Source: CAWAMR01 sp963783095
GTDB lineage: Bacteria; Planctomycetota; Planctomycetia; Gemmatales; Gemmataceae
Reading direction: 5' to 3'
Assembly: GCA_963783095.1 (NCBI GenBank)
Contig: CAWAMR010000003.1
Span: 434,001 to 498,000 of the forward strand
DNA length: 64,000 nt
Shown: positions 63,628 through 64,000 of the stretch, piece after piece
How the letters are laid out: each line of letters opens with the position of its first letter
How positions within the stretch are numbered: the first letter of the stretch is position 1
The notes under the pieces: model-generated
The model's input: the letters and a program-made list of their open reading frames with translations, nothing else
Database searches by the model: none
What the model was told of the DNA's origin: nothing
Position numbers and translations under genes: made by a program

Positions 63628-63719
63628 GGATAACGCAAAGTTCAATGGCCCGGCGGGCGCTGACCCGAACCCGTAAACAATAACTGAGGGCCGGGTCCAT
63701 TGCAACGCTCTTGTTCGGC
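63628..63719 (-). other. attC-like recombination site A
   Basis: On the minus strand GCCGAAC (63713-63719) opens, with GCAATGGACCCGGCCC pairing with GCCGGGCCATTG, closing in GTTATCC (63628-63634). About 92 bp with a long loop. The stop of the next upstream gene is one base from it and the start of the next is ten bases from it. Confidence 0.65.
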
Positions 63720-63720
63720 A

Positions 63721-63999
63721 TCAGTCTACGCTGGCACGCTGCCACGGCTCACCGACACCTCGACGCCATGCACGCCAACCTGGTGGCATGTCAGCGACCT
63801 CGCGCACCGTAGGATCCAACAACACGATCTCCGATAGGCTCACTACTGCGGCGTCTGCTTCCTGCGCATCGCCCCACCCGAGAAACTGCCAGCCGTGGTC
63901 GTCCGCGTCGTGCGATACACTCAGAATCGGTTCCCCACCAAAAACGATCGACCGAAGAGTGATAACGGCGAAGTTTGCAGGTTGGTCAAACGGCCAGTC
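63721..63999 (-). CDS. Hypothetical protein, 5' partial at window end
   Basis: 93 codons, reading from the right edge to a TGA at 63721-63723; the start lies beyond 64000. DWPFDQPANFAVITLRSIVF, PILSVSHDADDHGWQFLGWG and LLDPTVREVADMPPGWRAW show a real coding pattern. The DHGWQFLG motif recurs in small proteins of unknown function that are common in cassettes and phages. Its stop is one base from site A. Confidence 0.75.
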   Translation of the reverse strand, partial: DWPFDQPANFAVITLRSIVFGGEPILSVSHDADDHGWQFLGWGDAQEADAAVVSLSEIVLLDPTVREVADMPPGWRAWRRGVGEPWQRASVD

Positions 64000-64000
64000 G

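Noticed and set aside
1..64000. tRNA, rRNA and riboswitch genes
   Set aside because: No GGTTCGAATCC-type T-arm with a matching acceptor stem and no rRNA-like stretch was seen; a covariance-model scan would be needed to exclude small RNAs.

Overview
The window looks like a chromosomal segment of a planctomycete (Planctomycetota, plausibly Gemmatales; the phylum is fairly secure, the order is inference). The evidence is three DUF1559 pseudopilin-like proteins (FTLIELLVVIAIIAILVGLLLPAVQ start, H-x9-DG-type end), a giant Ser/Thr kinase fused to a P-loop region and an FGE/SUMF1-like domain, secreted PQQ-propeller, ASST-like and squalene-cyclase-like proteins, and many palindromic intergenic repeats. 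No rRNA, tRNA, CRISPR array or transposase was found.

Layout. 1-14 kb: partial DUF1559 gene; a non-coding region with a 74-bp periodic repeat array (1346-2004); NAD-dependent epimerase; second DUF1559; PQQ-like propeller; a minus-strand run trpC - kinase-like/TPR protein - methyltransferase; CPBP protease; ygfZ and a zinc-ribbon membrane protein; LarA-like protein. 14.5-21.6 kb: three tandem paralogues of a secreted squalene-cyclase-fold/HEAT-like protein with a Gly-rich membrane protein between the first two. 21.8-28 kb: DUF417 protein under an AraC-family regulator with a 21-bp direct repeat in its promoter, a HEAT/CxxCH protein, DUF2784, PPi-type phosphofructokinase with a clear terminator. 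28-45 kb: dcd, ppk1, a secreted MBL-fold hydrolase, a c'-like cytochrome, a NucA-type nuclease followed by its NuiA-type inhibitor, ASST-like protein, third DUF1559 with a lipoprotein and two TPR membrane proteins, DUF427, GNAT. 45-54 kb: the 1,515-aa kinase, a CX5R phosphatase-like protein, three small unknowns and a HerA-like ATPase. 54-61 kb: LRR lipoprotein, an antitoxin with a toxin stump, DUF5678/retropepsin-like protein, LexA-like HTH, SulP-carbonic anhydrase fusion, cutC. 61-64 kb: minus-strand genes separated by three attC-like fold-back sites, which looks like part of an integron cassette array (serine hydrolase, XRE antitoxin with a 16-residue toxin stump, two unknowns).

Two overall points. 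First, at least ten genes carry single-base frameshifts, usually a lost or gained G or C in a short run, and the correct continuation is always present in the next frame. Housekeeping genes (trpC, pfk, ygfZ, cutC) are hit as often as accessory ones, so consensus indel errors in the assembly are the simplest explanation. Those genes are annotated here as one feature across the shift. Second, intergenic space is full of long inverted repeats of several families, many at gene ends.

Best candidates for something new: the 74-bp/462-bp nested repeat array, the cassette array at the right end, and the three-gene squalene-cyclase-like cluster.
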